64,000 nt of DNA from Alteromonas sp. KUL42 (GCF_006538325.1 NZ_BJKK01000011.1:62001-126000); one strand, 5' to 3'. Numbered from the stretch's first letter, positions 26,448-36,611 are shown. Numbers and translations are program-made. The notes: generated from the letters alone by a model not told the origin.

Positions 26448-26770
26448 AGGTGCCTAGTTAAATTGATATAGCCAAAGTCGGTTTAAAGTTTAGATGTATG
26501 TTAATACCAGCATTCTTACAAAAATAGGAAAAAATGTCGGGAATTCTGCCGTATATTTCTGTCAGTGGACGATTATTAAAGCGAGGGAATAGTTTTTGGG
26601 CATTTATGCAATAAAGCTGCATTAATAGATTGATGGGGCGCTTTTGTGTTTGTTTGTTTTATTTTGTAAGTGTTTTGTTTTTATAAGGTAAATTGCGTAA
26701 ATAGTTACTTTCTTTGTGATTGCAAAGTGATAGGTTAGTAAAAACCAACTTGCAAAAACGAGAATAAAAA
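26448..26770. other. Intergenic region, 323 bases
   Basis: AT-rich divergent promoter region between the LysR gene and the nucleosidase-like gene. No clear T-N11-A LysR site, hairpin or sRNA was identified by eye. Confidence 0.4.
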
Positions 26771-27778
26771 ATGAAGAAATACCGTGTCCTGTTTGTTGTA
26801 CTTTTCAGCGTTATTTGGCTTGGAGGGTGCACAGCGACGCAAAGTTCATCACCAGTTACTTATGGTCCCGCAGTTTTTGAACAAGCGCCTTTTACCGCCA
26901 TAACTGTTGCTTACGCGCCAGAGATGGAAGGCATACTAAATCGTATTTCAGAAGACCCCAACGCTGCAATACATACTACTACTACCATTAAGGGCGTCAC
27001 CTATCGTTTAGGGACGTATCACGACAAACCTATATTGGTATTCGCTACGGGAATGAGTATTGCCAATGCTGCCATGACAATGCAAATGGCGCTTGATTAT
27101 TTCCCTGTAAAGCAAGTTGTTTATATGGGTATTGCTGGTGCGGTAAACCCTAAATGGCGACCTGGCGACGTAATTGTACCCGCCCGTTGGTACTATCATG
27201 ACGAGAGTGTTTATACTAATGAAGATAGCGAAAACCCAGGTGAGTATATTTTACCCGAGTACTACGCTAAGTTCGTAGAGGAGCAAGAAGCCAGACGCGC
27301 AAACGACCCACATATTCCTCACTATAAACCGTTTCATTTTATTCACCCTGATGAAGTGTTAATTGTTAAAGATGGAATGGATAAACCTCAAGATACACCG
27401 TATTTCAGTGCTACTCCTCGTTTGTTGTCTGCTGCGCAACAGGCCATTAAAAATATGCCGGTGCAACGCGTACTAGATGAACGCAACGCAGAGTTGTTTG
27501 TAGGTGGAAATGGCATTACAGGTTCTGTATTTATGGATAACCGAGAATATAGAAAATGGACACGAGAAGTTTTTAACGCTGAAGTAACTGAGATGGAGTC
27601 AGCAGCTATTGGTCAAGTGTGTACAATCAATGATGTTGATTGGGTAATTGTACGTGCCATTAGCGATTTGGCGGGGGGGCAGGAAGGCGTAAATGTTGAA
27701 AATGTTTACGACAAAGAAGTGTCTCGTATCGGTGCAAATGTACTATTTTCTGTGTTGGATGAGTTAGCTCAACACTAG
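26771..27778 (+). CDS. Nucleoside-phosphorylase/MTA-SAH nucleosidase-fold lipoprotein
   Basis: The N-terminus is a lipoprotein signal with lipobox LGGC (Cys20), so the protein is exported and anchored, which is unusual for this fold. Residues from about 80 show the PNP_UDP_1 family: 'YMGIAGAVNPKWRPGDVIVPA', 'NGITGSVFMDN', 'EVTEMESAAIGQVC' (with the key Met-Glu that binds ribose) and 'VRAISDLAGG', with the catalytic Asp. It should cleave or bind purine nucleosides in the periplasm. A terminator follows at 27798. Confidence 0.8.
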   Translation: MKKYRVLFVVLFSVIWLGGCTATQSSSPVTYGPAVFEQAPFTAITVAYAPEMEGILNRISEDPNAAIHTTTTIKGVTYRLGTYHDKPILVFATGMSIANAAMTMQMALDYFPVKQVVYMGIAGAVNPKWRPGDVIVPARWYYHDESVYTNEDSENPGEYILPEYYAKFVEEQEARRANDPHIPHYKPFHFIHPDEVLIVKDGMDKPQDTPYFSATPRLLSAAQQAIKNMPVQRVLDERNAELFVGGNGITGSVFMDNREYRKWTREVFNAEVTEMESAAIGQVCTINDVDWVIVRAISDLAGGQEGVNVENVYDKEVSRIGANVLFSVLDELAQH

Positions 27779-27797
27779 ATCGTTGCAAAACACTAGG

Positions 27798-27831
27798 AAA
27801 AAGAGACAGCGCTATTACCCTGTCTCTTTTT
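27798..27831. terminator. Bidirectional terminator between convergent genes
   Basis: AAAAAGAGACA (27798-27808) and TGTCTCTTTTT (27821-27831) form an 11-bp stem with T-rich ends on both strands, placed between the stops of the nucleosidase-like and DUF2721 genes. Confidence 0.8.
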
Positions 27832-27843
27832 AATCGACAATTT

Positions 27844-28299
27844 TTAACGGATAGTGCGCACCAAATTGATGGTGCTGGTGGCAAGTTTCACTTCAACTAA
27901 AAATACAATTAACGCGCTAATAAGAAATACCATCGCCAAGATAAACAGAACCACTATGGGGGTTTTTAAGTCGACAACCCACAATGAACCCGAAAATAGT
28001 GCCATTATCACTGTACACACCATAAGCCCCGAAGCGACGCATAACCCAATTGCCCAATTAATAACCTTTACTCTGCGCCAAAGTACTTTAATTTCGCTTT
28101 TTGAACGCTCTACGATGTGCGGGTCTGAAAGCGTGTGAATTTGTTGTTCCGCCACCCTTACTCGGTCTGAAATGCGGCCCAATCGTGAAGACATTACATT
28201 TAAAAACCCAGCAATACCGGTAAGTAAGAAAACCGGCGCCACAGCGAATTCGATCAGTTGCGAAAGGCTAGGTATAAGTGTGTCCAAAAAAAGCTCCAA
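27844..28299 (-). CDS. DUF2721 membrane protein
   Basis: The 151-aa protein has an N-terminal segment 'AVAPVFLLTGIAGFLNVMSSRLGRISDRVRVAE', the conserved DUF2721 stretch with the R-L-x-R-I-x-D-R motif, followed by two long transmembrane helices (about 80-105 and 110-135). No enzymatic motif is seen; function is unknown. It stands alone and faces a TonB receptor gene across a 226-base divergent region. Confidence 0.8.
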   Translation of the reverse strand: MELFLDTLIPSLSQLIEFAVAPVFLLTGIAGFLNVMSSRLGRISDRVRVAEQQIHTLSDPHIVERSKSEIKVLWRRVKVINWAIGLCVASGLMVCTVIMALFSGSLWVVDLKTPIVVLFILAMVFLISALIVFLVEVKLATSTINLVRTIR

Positions 28300-28525
28300 T
28301 TGAAATTAACGTCGTTCTGCCCTGTATTACATCAGAAACATAAAAGTTGGGCAAAAACAAAAGCAGTAATCAAGTCGCTTTGGTATGCGCAACGGTTTTT
28401 ATCCTTAATTCGTTAGTGTTTAACGCGGATAATAGGTTATTCAAGTTACAATTCTTTATAATCACTACTCCACGGTTACGCTTTTAGAAAACCTCGCTCA
28501 TAACTAATTTGATAAAAGGCATTTC

Positions 28526-30607
28526 ATGATTCAAACGCCCTTGTCTTCACTGGTGGCAGTTGTTGTACTAACGTCTGTTTTGACCATTCCTACTCATGCA
28601 AAGTCGATAATGAAAGACGGCATCGAGCGTATTGAAACAACTTCGTCTCGTATCCACAGAATGAATGACACAAATGGTTATGTGGTCTCGTCTATCTCTG
28701 AGGAAACACTTTCGCGTGTGTCTTTTCAACATATACAAGAGTCACTTAATTATGTGGCTGGCGCTGGTGTGCAGCGTGGTAATGGCCAAGAGTATTTACC
28801 CGCACTGCGTTCTCCTGTTTTGACAGGAGCTGGTGGCTGTGGCGGTATTTTAGCCGCTGAAGACGGTATTCCTCTGCGCGCCGCTGGCTTTTGCAATATT
28901 AACGAGTTATTTGAAGCTCATGGTGAAATGGCGCAACGCATTGAAGTACTCAAAGGTCCAGTATCGGCTCTATATGGCGCAAACGCCATTCACGGTGTAA
29001 TTAACGTTGTGACACCAGATACAACCTATGATGATGGGTTAGCTGCCATTGATGTTGGTTCGTACGGATTTAGTCGACTGAAGTTTCGCAAAGGAAAAGA
29101 CCTGGGAAATAGTGGTATAGGTATCAATGCCAGTGTTACCAGAGATACGGGATACAGAGATAACGAAGGTGTTGATCAAGAGAAAGTTAATTTACGCCAT
29201 CGTTTCGCGTGGGCGAAATCAAGTATCACAACAGGGTTTACTTATACACACCTCAATCAAGACACAGCTGGCTACATTGAAGGTTTTGAGAGCTATAAAA
29301 ACAAAGCACTAGCACAAAGTAACCTCAATCCAGAGGCATTTAGAAAAGCCTCAAGCATGCGTTTATGGAGTAAATACAAAACACAATCAGACGGCAATTA
29401 TGCATTATCTATTACCCCTTATTTGCGAAAGCAGAGTATGGACTTTCGCATGCACTTTTTGCCAGGCAAACCCTTAGAAGAAAATGCTCAGCAGGGAGTG
29501 GGTGTCTTGTCTCAGTTGAACTATGTATTGAGCCCGACCTTTTCTATCGATGTCGGTATCGATGCTGAGTACACCGAGGGTGAATTGTTGCAATATCAAA
29601 CCGGTGAAACCGAAGGGTCAGCATTTTTGGTAGAAACAGTACCTGTTGGTGAGCACTACAACTATGACGTAAATGCTACGCTTGTTGCTCCATTTACTGC
29701 GCTAACGTGGCATCAGGATGATTGGAAGCTTTCGCTGGGCGCACGTTATGAGCAAATGCACTATGACTACACCAATAATATGATAGCGGGGCGTACGCGA
29801 GATGACGGCACGACGTGTGGGTTTGGTGGATGCCGCTACTCACGTCCCGAGAGCGCGGAAAATACATTTCACAACTTTAGCCCGAAATTTAATGCTAGCT
29901 ATCAATACAGTGATCAGGTTCAATTCTATGGTGGAGTTTCGCGAGGTTACCGTGCGCCACAAGCTACTGAGCTTTACCGATTGCAACGGGAGCAGCAGGT
30001 TGCTGATCTAGATTCTGTTACTGCAACAAATTACGAAGTAGGTGTTAAAGGAAAAACTCAACAAGGCCGTTATGTGCTTTCCCTATATCGCATGCTCAAA
30101 GAGAATGTCATTTACCGCAATAGTGATTTTTTCAACGTAAATGATGGCGAGACCTTACACCAAGGTGTTGAACTAACCGTTAACCATGGGCTCAGTGATA
30201 AGCTATCTCTCGACTTTGCTGGAACCTATGCACGCCATACGTATGAGCATTCTCAATTACTAGGTGAGGTAGATATTCAAGGCAATGTCATAGATACCGC
30301 ACCTAAAGTACAAACCAATACACGCTTGCGCTATGTCTTTTCAGATGCGGTAACCAGCGAATTGGAATGGCAATATGTGTCTCGCTATTTTACCGATGCA
30401 GAAAACCTAAATGAGTATGAAGGCCACCATCTGCTTCACGCAAGAATACATTATGCGTTGAGTTCGAAAGTCTCACTGTTCGCCCGAATTAACAACCTAT
30501 TAGATGTAAATTATGCCGAACGTGCAGACTTCACTAGCTTCAGTGGGCCACGATACTTTCCTGGGCGCCCTCGCAATGTCATGTTAAGTGTGTCACTCGT
30601 GCTTTAG
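28526..30607 (+). CDS. TonB-dependent outer-membrane receptor
   Basis: A signal peptide (after THAK) leads into a plug domain ('HIQESLNYVAGAGVQRGN', 'ALRSPVLTGAGGCGGILAAED', 'RIEVLKGPVSALYGANAIHGVINVVT') and a 22-strand barrel ending in a hydrophobic C-terminal residue. A pair of Cys in the plug and two more in an outer loop (CGFGGC) could be disulfides. The 693-aa length is normal. The short plug with no strong TonB box means the substrate cannot be told; there is no neighbouring transporter, only ndh downstream. Confidence 0.85.
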   Translation: MIQTPLSSLVAVVVLTSVLTIPTHAKSIMKDGIERIETTSSRIHRMNDTNGYVVSSISEETLSRVSFQHIQESLNYVAGAGVQRGNGQEYLPALRSPVLTGAGGCGGILAAEDGIPLRAAGFCNINELFEAHGEMAQRIEVLKGPVSALYGANAIHGVINVVTPDTTYDDGLAAIDVGSYGFSRLKFRKGKDLGNSGIGINASVTRDTGYRDNEGVDQEKVNLRHRFAWAKSSITTGFTYTHLNQDTAGYIEGFESYKNKALAQSNLNPEAFRKASSMRLWSKYKTQSDGNYALSITPYLRKQSMDFRMHFLPGKPLEENAQQGVGVLSQLNYVLSPTFSIDVGIDAEYTEGELLQYQTGETEGSAFLVETVPVGEHYNYDVNATLVAPFTALTWHQDDWKLSLGARYEQMHYDYTNNMIAGRTRDDGTTCGFGGCRYSRPESAENTFHNFSPKFNASYQYSDQVQFYGGVSRGYRAPQATELYRLQREQQVADLDSVTATNYEVGVKGKTQQGRYVLSLYRMLKENVIYRNSDFFNVNDGETLHQGVELTVNHGLSDKLSLDFAGTYARHTYEHSQLLGEVDIQGNVIDTAPKVQTNTRLRYVFSDAVTSELEWQYVSRYFTDAENLNEYEGHHLLHARIHYALSSKVSLFARINNLLDVNYAERADFTSFSGPRYFPGRPRNVMLSVSLVL

Positions 30608-30838
30608 TATTAGCTCATTCATACTTATTGGTGGGCTTTAGCTGTGATGATGTGTGCTATTGTTTGGCTGAACTTGTTTAAGTAGCAAGACAGGCGTAAC
30701 CTTCGCTCTGAGGGCTTTGGGGCCCCGCTACTGTTCTGACAAATAGTGTCAGATGAAGCATGGGTTGCAGTCACACCACGTATAACCGTTTGTACGCGCA
30801 GGGGTTATACGTGGAATGATTGTAAATAGGTATAACCC
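30608..30838. other. Intergenic region with a structured element upstream of ndh
   Basis: The 231 bases contain a perfect 12-bp inverted repeat, CCACGTATAACC (30776-30787) and GGTTATACGTGG (30803-30814), and a third TATAACCC copy right before the ndh start. Upstream lies a GC-rich patch near 30720-30735 (GCCCCGCTACTGTTCTGAC) and a short GACA...TGTC hairpin. It looks like folded RNA or an operator rather than plain spacer. Confidence 0.4.
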
Positions 30839-32131
30839 ATGCAAAAAATAGTAATCGTTGGTGGTGGCGCTGGTGGACTTGAACTTGCCAGTCGCTTAAG
30901 CCGCACTCTAGGGAGAAAAAAACAAGCAGAAATTACGCTTGTCGACCGAAGTCGAACACATATCTGGAAGCCTCTTTTACACGAGGTGGCTGCAGGTGTT
31001 ATTGATAAACATTCAGACGGTGTGGATTACGCTATTCACGCTGCGTCACACCATTACCGCTTTCAATTGGGTGAGATGTGTTCGATTAATACCGAATTGC
31101 AAACCATTACATTGATGCCTTTGCTTGATGAACAAGGTACGCAAATTCTGCCTGAGCGCGAAATTCCTTATGATCAGCTTGTACTTGCCATTGGCAGCGT
31201 AAGCAACGATTTTGGCACACCAGGCGTTGCTGAAAATTGTTACTTCCTCGATTCTTTGCCGCAGGCCGAGCGCTTTCACCGCGCGTTGCTGAATCAGCTT
31301 ATACGTATCAATCAGCAAGAAGACAAAGATGCGAAAATTAATGTGGCTATTGTCGGTGCCGGTGCGACGGGAACCGAATTAGCTGCTCAGCTTCATCATG
31401 TTGCGAATTTATCACGCGCATACGGTATGCCCGACATGTCAGCGTCGAGACTTAAAATTACCATAGTCGAAGCTGGTGAGCGTATTTTGCCAGCCTTACC
31501 TGAACGCATCGCTAATTCGGCAAGAAAAGCCTTGTACAAGTTGGGAGTGGACATAAGAGAACAAACCATGGTGTCACAAGCGGATGCCAATGGACTTATT
31601 ACCAAAGATGGCACCCGGATAGATGCAGATTTAATGGTGTGGGCCGCAGGGGTTAAAGCGCCTGACTTCATTACCAAACTGGAAATATTTGAAACCAATA
31701 GGGCCAATCAAATATTAGTGGATAAACAGCTCAGAAGTACAACGCACAAAAACATATGGGTACTAGGCGATTGTTGTGGCTTTCAGCAAGAGAACGGCAA
31801 GTGGGTCCCTCCGCGTGCGCAATCGGCACATCAAATGGCCGATATTGTTGCTCACAATGTTTCTGCCTTGTTCAATAAAAAGAGCACAAAGGATTTCACC
31901 TATCAAGACTATGGGTCATTGGTGCACTTAAGCAAATACAGCACAGTGGGAAGTTTGATGGGCTCGCTGTCTAACGGCAGTATGTTTATAGAAGGGCGAC
32001 TGGCTAAGCTCGTCTACGTATCCTTATACAATATGCATCAGTTTGCAGTACATGGAAAAGTGAAAGGAGCACTAAAGTTGTTAGTGAAAAAGCTCAGCCA
32101 TGCAATTAGCCCAAAACTAAAATTGCACTGA
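30839..32131 (+). CDS. ndh: Type II NADH dehydrogenase (NDH-2)
   Basis: The 430-aa flavoprotein begins with the FAD loop 'KIVIVGGGAGGLELASRL', has the second dinucleotide loop 'KINVAIVGAGATGTELAAQL' for NADH, and ends the FAD domain with 'NIWVLGDCCGF' and 'PPRAQSAHQMADIVAHNV'. The sequence fits bacterial Ndh, which passes electrons from NADH to quinone without pumping protons. The C-terminal basic amphipathic region likely binds the membrane. A hairpin terminator follows the stop. Confidence 0.85.
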   Translation: MQKIVIVGGGAGGLELASRLSRTLGRKKQAEITLVDRSRTHIWKPLLHEVAAGVIDKHSDGVDYAIHAASHHYRFQLGEMCSINTELQTITLMPLLDEQGTQILPEREIPYDQLVLAIGSVSNDFGTPGVAENCYFLDSLPQAERFHRALLNQLIRINQQEDKDAKINVAIVGAGATGTELAAQLHHVANLSRAYGMPDMSASRLKITIVEAGERILPALPERIANSARKALYKLGVDIREQTMVSQADANGLITKDGTRIDADLMVWAAGVKAPDFITKLEIFETNRANQILVDKQLRSTTHKNIWVLGDCCGFQQENGKWVPPRAQSAHQMADIVAHNVSALFNKKSTKDFTYQDYGSLVHLSKYSTVGSLMGSLSNGSMFIEGRLAKLVYVSLYNMHQFAVHGKVKGALKLLVKKLSHAISPKLKLH

Positions 32132-32153
32132 TTTAAATCTACTGTGAATAGAA

Positions 32154-32191
32154 AACCCCCAAGTAATTGGATAGTCCAACTATTGGGGGTT
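32154..32191. terminator. Terminator hairpin between ndh and yceI-like genes
   Basis: AACCCCCAA (32154-32162) pairs with TTGGGGGTT (32183-32191), with an inner TTGGA/TCCAA pairing. The T run on the plus side is weak (TTACTT), so efficiency is uncertain. Confidence 0.6.
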
Positions 32192-32241
32192 ACTTCAAAA
32201 AAGGGGCTTTGTTGTTTTCTAATAGAGGTAAGCGTCAGTTA

Positions 32242-32808
32242 TTACTGCTTTACACCTTCAACATGAAGCTCTAGTTCTACTGTTTGAGACGCAGGACCTA
32301 GATCGTAATCAATGCCGTAGTCTTTAAGTGCAATGGTTGTTGTACCGGCAAAACCAGCGCGATATCCACCCCATGGATCATTTCCTTCACCAATTTTCTT
32401 AGCATTGATGGTGATAGACTTTGTTACGCCATGAAAAGTGAAATCACCCATTACATCAAGCATACCATTGCCTTTATCAACCACTTTAGTACTTGCGAAT
32501 TTGGCTTTAGGGAAGTCATCTACATTTAGGAAGTCGTCGCTTTTCAAGTGCTTGTCGCGCTCAGCATGATTTGAGTCAAGGCTGTCTGTGTCAATAGTTA
32601 CCATGATTTTGGCACTACTAGGTTTGCTCTCGTCATAGCTAAATGTGCCTTCAAAGTCGTTAAAACGCCCAGTTAGCCACGAATAGCCCAAATGTTGGAT
32701 TTTGAAATTGATTGATGCATGCGCGCCTTTACTATCAATTACATAGTCTGCCGCATTGGCGGTGCTTAAAGACAGTGCCGCTGCCAGTGCAAGTGTTAAC
32801 TTCTTCAT
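32242..32808 (-). CDS. YceI-family periplasmic lipid-binding protein
   Basis: The 188-aa protein has a signal peptide cleaved after ANA and the lipocalin-like YceI fold: '[19 protein letters not shown]', '[20 protein letters not shown]', '[15 protein letters not shown]' and '[15 protein letters not shown]'. Members bind polyprenyl or other isoprenoid lipids. The gene follows the cytochrome b561 gene by 19 bases on the same strand, the common yceI-yceJ pairing, and both genes probably serve electron or isoprenoid-quinone handling at the membrane. Confidence 0.9.
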   Translation of the reverse strand: MKKLTLALAAALSLSTANAADYVIDSKGAHASINFKIQHLGYSWLTGRFNDFEGTFSYDESKPSSAKIMVTIDTDSLDSNHAERDKHLKSDDFLNVDDFPKAKFASTKVVDKGNGMLDVMGDFTFHGVTKSITINAKKIGEGNDPWGGYRAGFAGTTTIALKDYGIDYDLGPASQTVELELHVEGVKQ

Positions 32809-32827
32809 AATTTCTCCTTTGGTAATA

Positions 32828-33355
32828 TCATCGAAGCGATAACATCTGCTTCAGTGTGTCGTCTTTGTTAATAAAGTGGTGCTTAAGTGCCGCCATCGCG
32901 TGACCAACAGCAACAATAATCAGGGTCCATGCAAGGTAAAAATGAATATCACCTGCAATGTCTTCTTGGTTTTCAATTAGCTCGCCCAAAGCGGGGACGG
33001 AAAACCAGTTGAATACGTCTATTGCGCGTCCGTCTGCTGTAGAAATTAGGTAGCCTGAAGTGAAAAGTAGCAATAAGAGCGCGTATAGTGCGCAGTGACC
33101 AAGCTTACTAAGTCGTCGCTCAATAGCGCTTCCATGCATAGGTGGACGTTTTGAAAAAATACGCGTTAGTACGCGAAAAAACGTTACTGCTAGTAGGAGC
33201 AAGCCAACGCTTTTGTGCCAGTGTGGGGCGGTTTTATACCAATCGCTGTAGTAGGTTAAATCTACCATCCACAAACCAGACGCAAACATACCTATTAAGG
33301 CAAATGCGCTTATCCAGTGTATGGCGAGAATGGTTCGTGGCCATGTGTGTGTCAT
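32828..33355 (-). CDS. Cytochrome b561 family membrane protein (YceJ-like)
   Basis: From ATG 33355 ([14 protein letters not shown]) the protein has four transmembrane helices and the His residues that bind two hemes b: in '[12 protein letters not shown]', '[13 protein letters not shown]', '[11 protein letters not shown]' and '[12 protein letters not shown]'. This is the prokaryotic cytochrome b561 pattern. It likely transfers electrons across or at the membrane, with the YceI-like partner immediately downstream. Confidence 0.85.
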   Translation of the reverse strand: MTHTWPRTILAIHWISAFALIGMFASGLWMVDLTYYSDWYKTAPHWHKSVGLLLLAVTFFRVLTRIFSKRPPMHGSAIERRLSKLGHCALYALLLLLFTSGYLISTADGRAIDVFNWFSVPALGELIENQEDIAGDIHFYLAWTLIIVAVGHAMAALKHHFINKDDTLKQMLSLR

Positions 33356-33364
33356 AGTTATCAA

Positions 33365-33677
33365 TATCTCAAGAGTTATGGTACACAGTGTATATGCTGT
33401 TAACTCGGTTAAATATTACAATATATAAGAGCTTTCATTCTGATTTGTAGAACAATGTGTTTTTCAAATACGATAGCTTTTAATTTGTACTTATTTATTA
33501 GTGGTGAAGGGGTATTTGAGATCTTTAGGTAGATAGGCGTGTCGTTAAACGGTCGATTAATTGCGCTAAACGCTAATGTTTCATCCCAAATAAAGGCCTA
33601 TATTGTAATTGAGGCAATGACAAATGCTTATTTGTAATGTCTGAATTTACACAATATCGTTTTTAAGGTTATCTACT
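33365..33677. other. Intergenic region, 313 bases
   Basis: AT-rich spacer between divergent genes (cytochrome b561 and a small secreted protein). No motif was recognised. Confidence 0.4.
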
Positions 33678-34001
33678 GTGCGTGTATCGCTTGTTATGCT
33701 GGCGCTGTTGCTGCCAGCGTTGTTTTCATCGCTGCTTGCTGTCTCCTCTGTAGGGGAAGGGCGCAGTGCGAAGACAATTCCATCGCAAGTGAATACTGCT
33801 GAAATTCTGGCGAGTTTAGTGTCAGAGTGGGAGCAAGGCACGCATGAAGTTGCTGATGATGATGTAGATGATTACGCACTGCTTAGCAGTTGGACTCATA
33901 GTAGTGACTTCGCTACTCATCAAGAGCGTATCCACAAAAGTTCATGTCTTTTTACTGTCTTTGAGGGTATTTTCATTCGAGGTCCTCCTTTTTTCGCTTA
34001 A
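33678..34001 (+). CDS. Small secreted protein, unknown function
   Basis: A GTG start gives 107 aa with a hydrophobic N-terminus (about 1-22), then an acidic middle (THEVADDDVDDYALL), and a hydrophobic C-terminus ending in GPPFFA. No domain was recognised. The end resembles that of short membrane-associated proteins with a terminal R-x-P-P motif. It is 42 bases upstream of a CBS-domain gene in the same direction and may be co-transcribed with it. Moderate doubt remains about whether it is a real gene. Confidence 0.45.
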   Translation: MRVSLVMLALLLPALFSSLLAVSSVGEGRSAKTIPSQVNTAEILASLVSEWEQGTHEVADDDVDDYALLSSWTHSSDFATHQERIHKSSCLFTVFEGIFIRGPPFFA

Positions 34002-34043
34002 TCACTTTTGAACAATTTTCAACGCTTGATTAGGAGAAAAGGT

Positions 34044-34607
34044 ATGCACGCCTTAAATCTATATAAAACCGAAACAATCGATACATTAGCATGGCCTATA
34101 GTGGAAAATACTATTACGGTGAATTCCCCCGCAATGGCCGTTTTTACCGACTTTAAACAACATCTGCCTCATGTGTTAGATGAGCGCACGCCAGCAACAA
34201 AAGTAGAAGCTATCATGCGCCAGTCCCATGTTCGTATGATGCTGGTGGTGAACAGCGACAACCGTTTTGTTGGTATTGTGACAAGCCATGACGTAGGCGA
34301 ACAGCAACTTCTCCAACGACTCACCGAGCTCAAAATTAGCCGCGAGGAACTCACAGTTAGTGACTTTGTTCGCCCGAAAACGTCTTTACTGTCGTTTGAT
34401 TTTACTGAGCTAGCAAGAAGCTCTGTAGGTGATGTTATCGAAACACTGAAAGACTACGGCCAACATCATTGCTTAGTTATGGATAGAGCGTCTCACGAAG
34501 TACGTGGCGTAATAAGTGTAAGCGATATCGCCAGAGAGCTTAAGTTGCCTTTGGATATACAAGGACGCCCGACTTTCGCAGAACTTATTACAATACTTGC
34601 TGCGTAA
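34044..34607 (+). CDS. CBS-domain protein
   Basis: ATG 34044 is preceded by AGGAG, so the protein is MHALNLYKTE... of 187 aa. Two CBS motifs are visible: the first around 'ATKVEAIMRQSHVRMMLVV' with 'NRFVGIVTSHDVG', the second around 'GDVIETLKDYGQHHCLVM' with 'EVRGVISVSDIAREL'. Such pairs form a Bateman module that binds adenosine nucleotides. There is no attached effector domain, so it is a stand-alone energy or nucleotide sensor. Cytoplasmic. Confidence 0.85.
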   Translation: MHALNLYKTETIDTLAWPIVENTITVNSPAMAVFTDFKQHLPHVLDERTPATKVEAIMRQSHVRMMLVVNSDNRFVGIVTSHDVGEQQLLQRLTELKISREELTVSDFVRPKTSLLSFDFTELARSSVGDVIETLKDYGQHHCLVMDRASHEVRGVISVSDIARELKLPLDIQGRPTFAELITILAA

Positions 34608-34802
34608 TCTCGCTTTTACGCAAAACTGGACCATACTTATTAGAGCTTGGTGACCTTACTATAAAACTGTTACGCAAAGGTCTGCAGGCTCTATTACAAG
34701 TGCAACAAAGCATTTTGTAATGATAGGTATGTCATTTTGCTTCACAACAAGTGAATAAGATGACTGAAGAGTTCAGCCTTTGTAGTAAAAAAAGGTGCGT
34801 TG

Positions 34803-35246
34803 ATGAAGTTCGTACACGGTGAGTTTAGAGTTTCGTGTTGTGGCAATGTTGTTGTTACCCACGCGTATGGTCCTTGGAATCAGGAATGCGTTAATAATTT
34901 CGCCAGCGAATATCGCGCAAAGTCAGTAGGGTTATTGAACAGCCCTTGGTCAGATATTGTAGTGGTAGTTGGCGAGTCACTTTTGGTGCCCGATGCTGAA
35001 CGACTTTTGCGAGAGAAAGTAAAGGCTGCTAGCAGTGCTGGGCTTAGTCATGTTGCAGTTGTTTTGGGTGAGTCTACTGTTAGAACAACCACTAAAGCTC
35101 AACTTGATAAGGTATACCAAGGGCTTAATGTTCATTATGAGTGTTTTGATACCCTTGAAGAAGCTATGAAGTGGCTACAACAATTTTCCTATGACCTTGA
35201 TGTCAGTGCGCTGGAAGCGCACTACCAAAAACTGCCCAGTAGCTAA
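34803..35246 (+). CDS. STAS/SpoIIAA-like hypothetical protein
   Basis: Translation from ATG 34803 gives 147 aa with an alternating strand-helix pattern: 'FVHGEFRVSCCGNVVVTHA', 'WSDIVVVVGESLLV', 'GLSHVAVVLGEST', then 'YECFDTLEEAMKWLQQF'. This layout recalls the SpoIIAA-like STAS fold, but the family signature is not clear. The N-terminal Cys pair is notable. No neighbour suggests a pathway. The upstream spacer (34608-34802) holds no recognised feature. Confidence 0.55.
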   Translation: MKFVHGEFRVSCCGNVVVTHAYGPWNQECVNNFASEYRAKSVGLLNSPWSDIVVVVGESLLVPDAERLLREKVKAASSAGLSHVAVVLGESTVRTTTKAQLDKVYQGLNVHYECFDTLEEAMKWLQQFSYDLDVSALEAHYQKLPSS

Positions 35247-35385
35247 GGTGCTTTTAGGCGTAAAATCCTTTTAAATTCTGCCACTCTCGTTGGGCAACGA
35301 CATTGATTCAGTCTACAAGATTAACTTCGTTAATACAGACAACCCGTTTACGTTCATAGAAAAGCTAAGTGTGTATTTAAGTGTA

Positions 35386-36361
35386 TTAGGACACTACTTT
35401 ATCTTTTGTGCCTGTCGTTTCACTTTGTGTGATCACATCAATAATAAAATTTGCGCACGTTTGAGGCTGTGTAATTGGGATCATGTGTCCAGCGCCGGCG
35501 ATAGTTTTCGAAACGGCATTGGGCACTGATGATGTTACAGCCGATGTGTGGGTGGCGGGGTCTAATATTGCGTCCTTCTCCCCATACAATACACCTACGG
35601 GACATGTAATCTCATTATAATGAGAGGTCTGTCGGTATAGACTGCCCTGTGCTGATACCGTGTCTCTACTGCCTTCATAGAAGCTTCTTGAATGTAGTGC
35701 AAGAATGCCGCCTCCCTGAACAGCAAAGTCATTCGGTACGTCTTCTGGATAAAAAACTTTGCGACATTTGCTTTTTGCCAAATTTAACGCGCAGTGGGCT
35801 AGCAATGGTTTTAGATACGGTACGACGAACCTTCTCGTTTGGAATGTATAGCACAGATAAAGGGCCTGCACCGCTTGTCAATGCTGTGGTTAGCGGGCAA
35901 AGTAATACGACCGCATTAATGCGCGAAGGTGCATCTAGCGCCATTCTTAAAGAAATACCTCCCCCCATCGAGTGGCCAACCAACGATGCATTGTTGATCC
36001 CTTCTTTTCCCATCCACTCCAATAACATAGCACTTTGTTGTTCAAAACTGGCCGATGTTGTAGCTGTGCGACTAGAAAAGCCACTTCCTGGCCGGTCGAC
36101 ACTGTATACCGTATGTGTTTTTGCCAGTGTGCTAGCGAGTTCGATAAAGTTGCCTGCATTGCCGAGTAATCCGTGAATTAGAACGATAGAAGGGCCGTCA
36201 CCTTGCACGTTCCAATGTATGATACCACCGTCAACCGTAGTGAGTTTACCCGGAGGAGAAAAACGATTTTCGATACTTGTATCAATGTGATGAGTAAACC
36301 ATATCAATCCAATAATAATTGACGCTAGCACAAGTAAAAAAAGAATCATGACATCTTCCAA
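35386..36361 (-). pseudogene. Alpha/beta hydrolase with frameshift in the cap region
   Basis: The two minus-strand frames together form one hydrolase. The first (36361 to 35729) has an N-terminal membrane helix, 'PSIVLIHGLLGNAGNF' (oxyanion), 'VDRPGSGFSS', and the elbow GHSMGG. The second carries 'VFYPEDVPNDFAVQGG', the acid in 'VLYGEKDAILDP', and the base in 'GAGHMIPITQP', reaching 35386. Taking one A out of the six-A run at 35751-35756 joins them in frame as KKQMSQSFYPEDVP. All three catalytic residues are present, so the joined product would be active. It is either a sequencing error or a fresh mutation. Confidence 0.7.
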
Positions 36362-36611
36362 GTTCAGTGATGAAATTTAACCTATCGACTAAGTTCAGGT
36401 GCGTCAACAAACTCTTGGTTATTGAGAGTTATAACTAAGCGCAATAAAGACCCATGTATTATTTCCATAACAAAGGTTAATACGCTTTTTGGGTTTTCAT
36501 GTTGGCGCCCATTCTTGCTATCATTTGCTTTGTGTAGATGAACTTGCTGGTAAACAGCACTGCAAAGTCAGACACGCTTCAAATTACCGCTAAAAGCAGA
36601 AGAGAATAGAC

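Noticed and set aside
30700..30790. Cobalamin riboswitch before ndh
   Set aside because: Only the GCCCCGC-ACTGT core is similar; the GGTG/GGGAA blocks are absent and ndh is not a known B12-controlled gene. I list it as an unclassified structure instead.
35290..35529. Plus-strand frame near the frameshifted hydrolase
   Set aside because: No family similarity and no ribosome site; it overlaps coding sequence of the hydrolase on the other strand.
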